Made by a program: the position numbers and the translations under genes. 64,000 nucleotides of DNA. It comes from Chaunax sp. Z400. Taxonomy: Eukaryota; Chordata; Actinopteri; Lophiiformes; Chaunacidae. A model generated the notes under the pieces. The model saw only the letters and a list, made by a program, of their open reading frames with translations, ran no database searches and was not told the origin of the DNA. This document shows, piece by piece, positions 63,951 through 64,000 of the stretch (positions are counted from its first letter, which is position 1; every line of letters begins with the position of its first letter). The stretch is taken from assembly GCA_037577475.1 (NCBI GenBank), contig CM075183.1:20227781-20291780 (forward strand). The letters are read 5' to 3'.

Positions 63951-64000
63951 CTACAGGTCTGGGATCAGTGGCTGCCGCCGGTAATACTTCAACAACAGTT
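63951..64000 (-). CDS. Possible C-terminal end of an unidentified minus-strand gene
   Basis: Read on the minus strand from the window edge, one frame gives LLLKYYRRQPLIPDL then TAG at 63953-63951. An AATAAA on the same strand (63782-63777) lies about 170 bp downstream, a suitable distance for a poly(A) signal. Fifty bases stay open easily by chance, and I do not recognise the protein. Confidence 0.25.
   Translation of the reverse strand, partial: LLLKYYRRQPLIPDL

Overview
This window is vertebrate nuclear DNA, almost certainly from a ray-finned (teleost, probably percomorph) fish. Genes are split into many short exons with GT-AG borders. Introns are compact, and the spacer DNA is full of dinucleotide and trinucleotide microsatellites and interspersed repeats of teleost type. 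I rebuilt four protein-coding genes by joining exons in phase; every junction keeps the reading frame.

Layout: (1) 361-11939, plus strand: the 3' part (ten exons) of an ARHGAP6-type Rho GTPase-activating protein; its 5' exons lie before the window. (2) 12353-18962: gene-free DNA with a 420-bp AT microsatellite and a 29-bp minisatellite. (3) 28338 down to 18963, minus strand: a complete ten-exon usp12 deubiquitinase gene with a 4-kb first intron holding a dead Tc1-like transposon. (4) 30333-34797, plus strand: a complete eight-exon rasl11a small-GTPase gene, divergent from usp12. (5) 34857-46220: 11 kb without a recognisable gene. (6) 46414-54466, plus strand: a complete 23-exon retinal membrane guanylate cyclase, gucy2f type, with a possible alternative last exon at 55657-55789. 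(7) 56772-64000: repeats and no complete gene, but the last 50 bases may hold the end of a minus-strand coding exon.

The genes are not an operon and do not obviously act in one pathway. The usp12/rasl11a head-to-head pair has the same relative orientation as USP12/RASL11A and the paralogous USP46/RASL11B pair in human, which supports both names. ARHGAP6 acts on Rho signalling and actin; USP12 removes ubiquitin together with WDR48/WDR20; RASL11A is a nucleolar Ras-like protein; GUCY2F makes cGMP in photoreceptors.

I found no convincing undescribed multi-gene system. The observations most worth checking are the in-frame alternative C-terminal exon of gucy2f, a degenerate G3 motif in rasl11a, a GC-AG intron in gucy2f, a glycine expansion in usp12, and several locally expanded repeats, including a 102-bp duplication inside the AT microsatellite and an 81-bp triplication inside an interspersed repeat.
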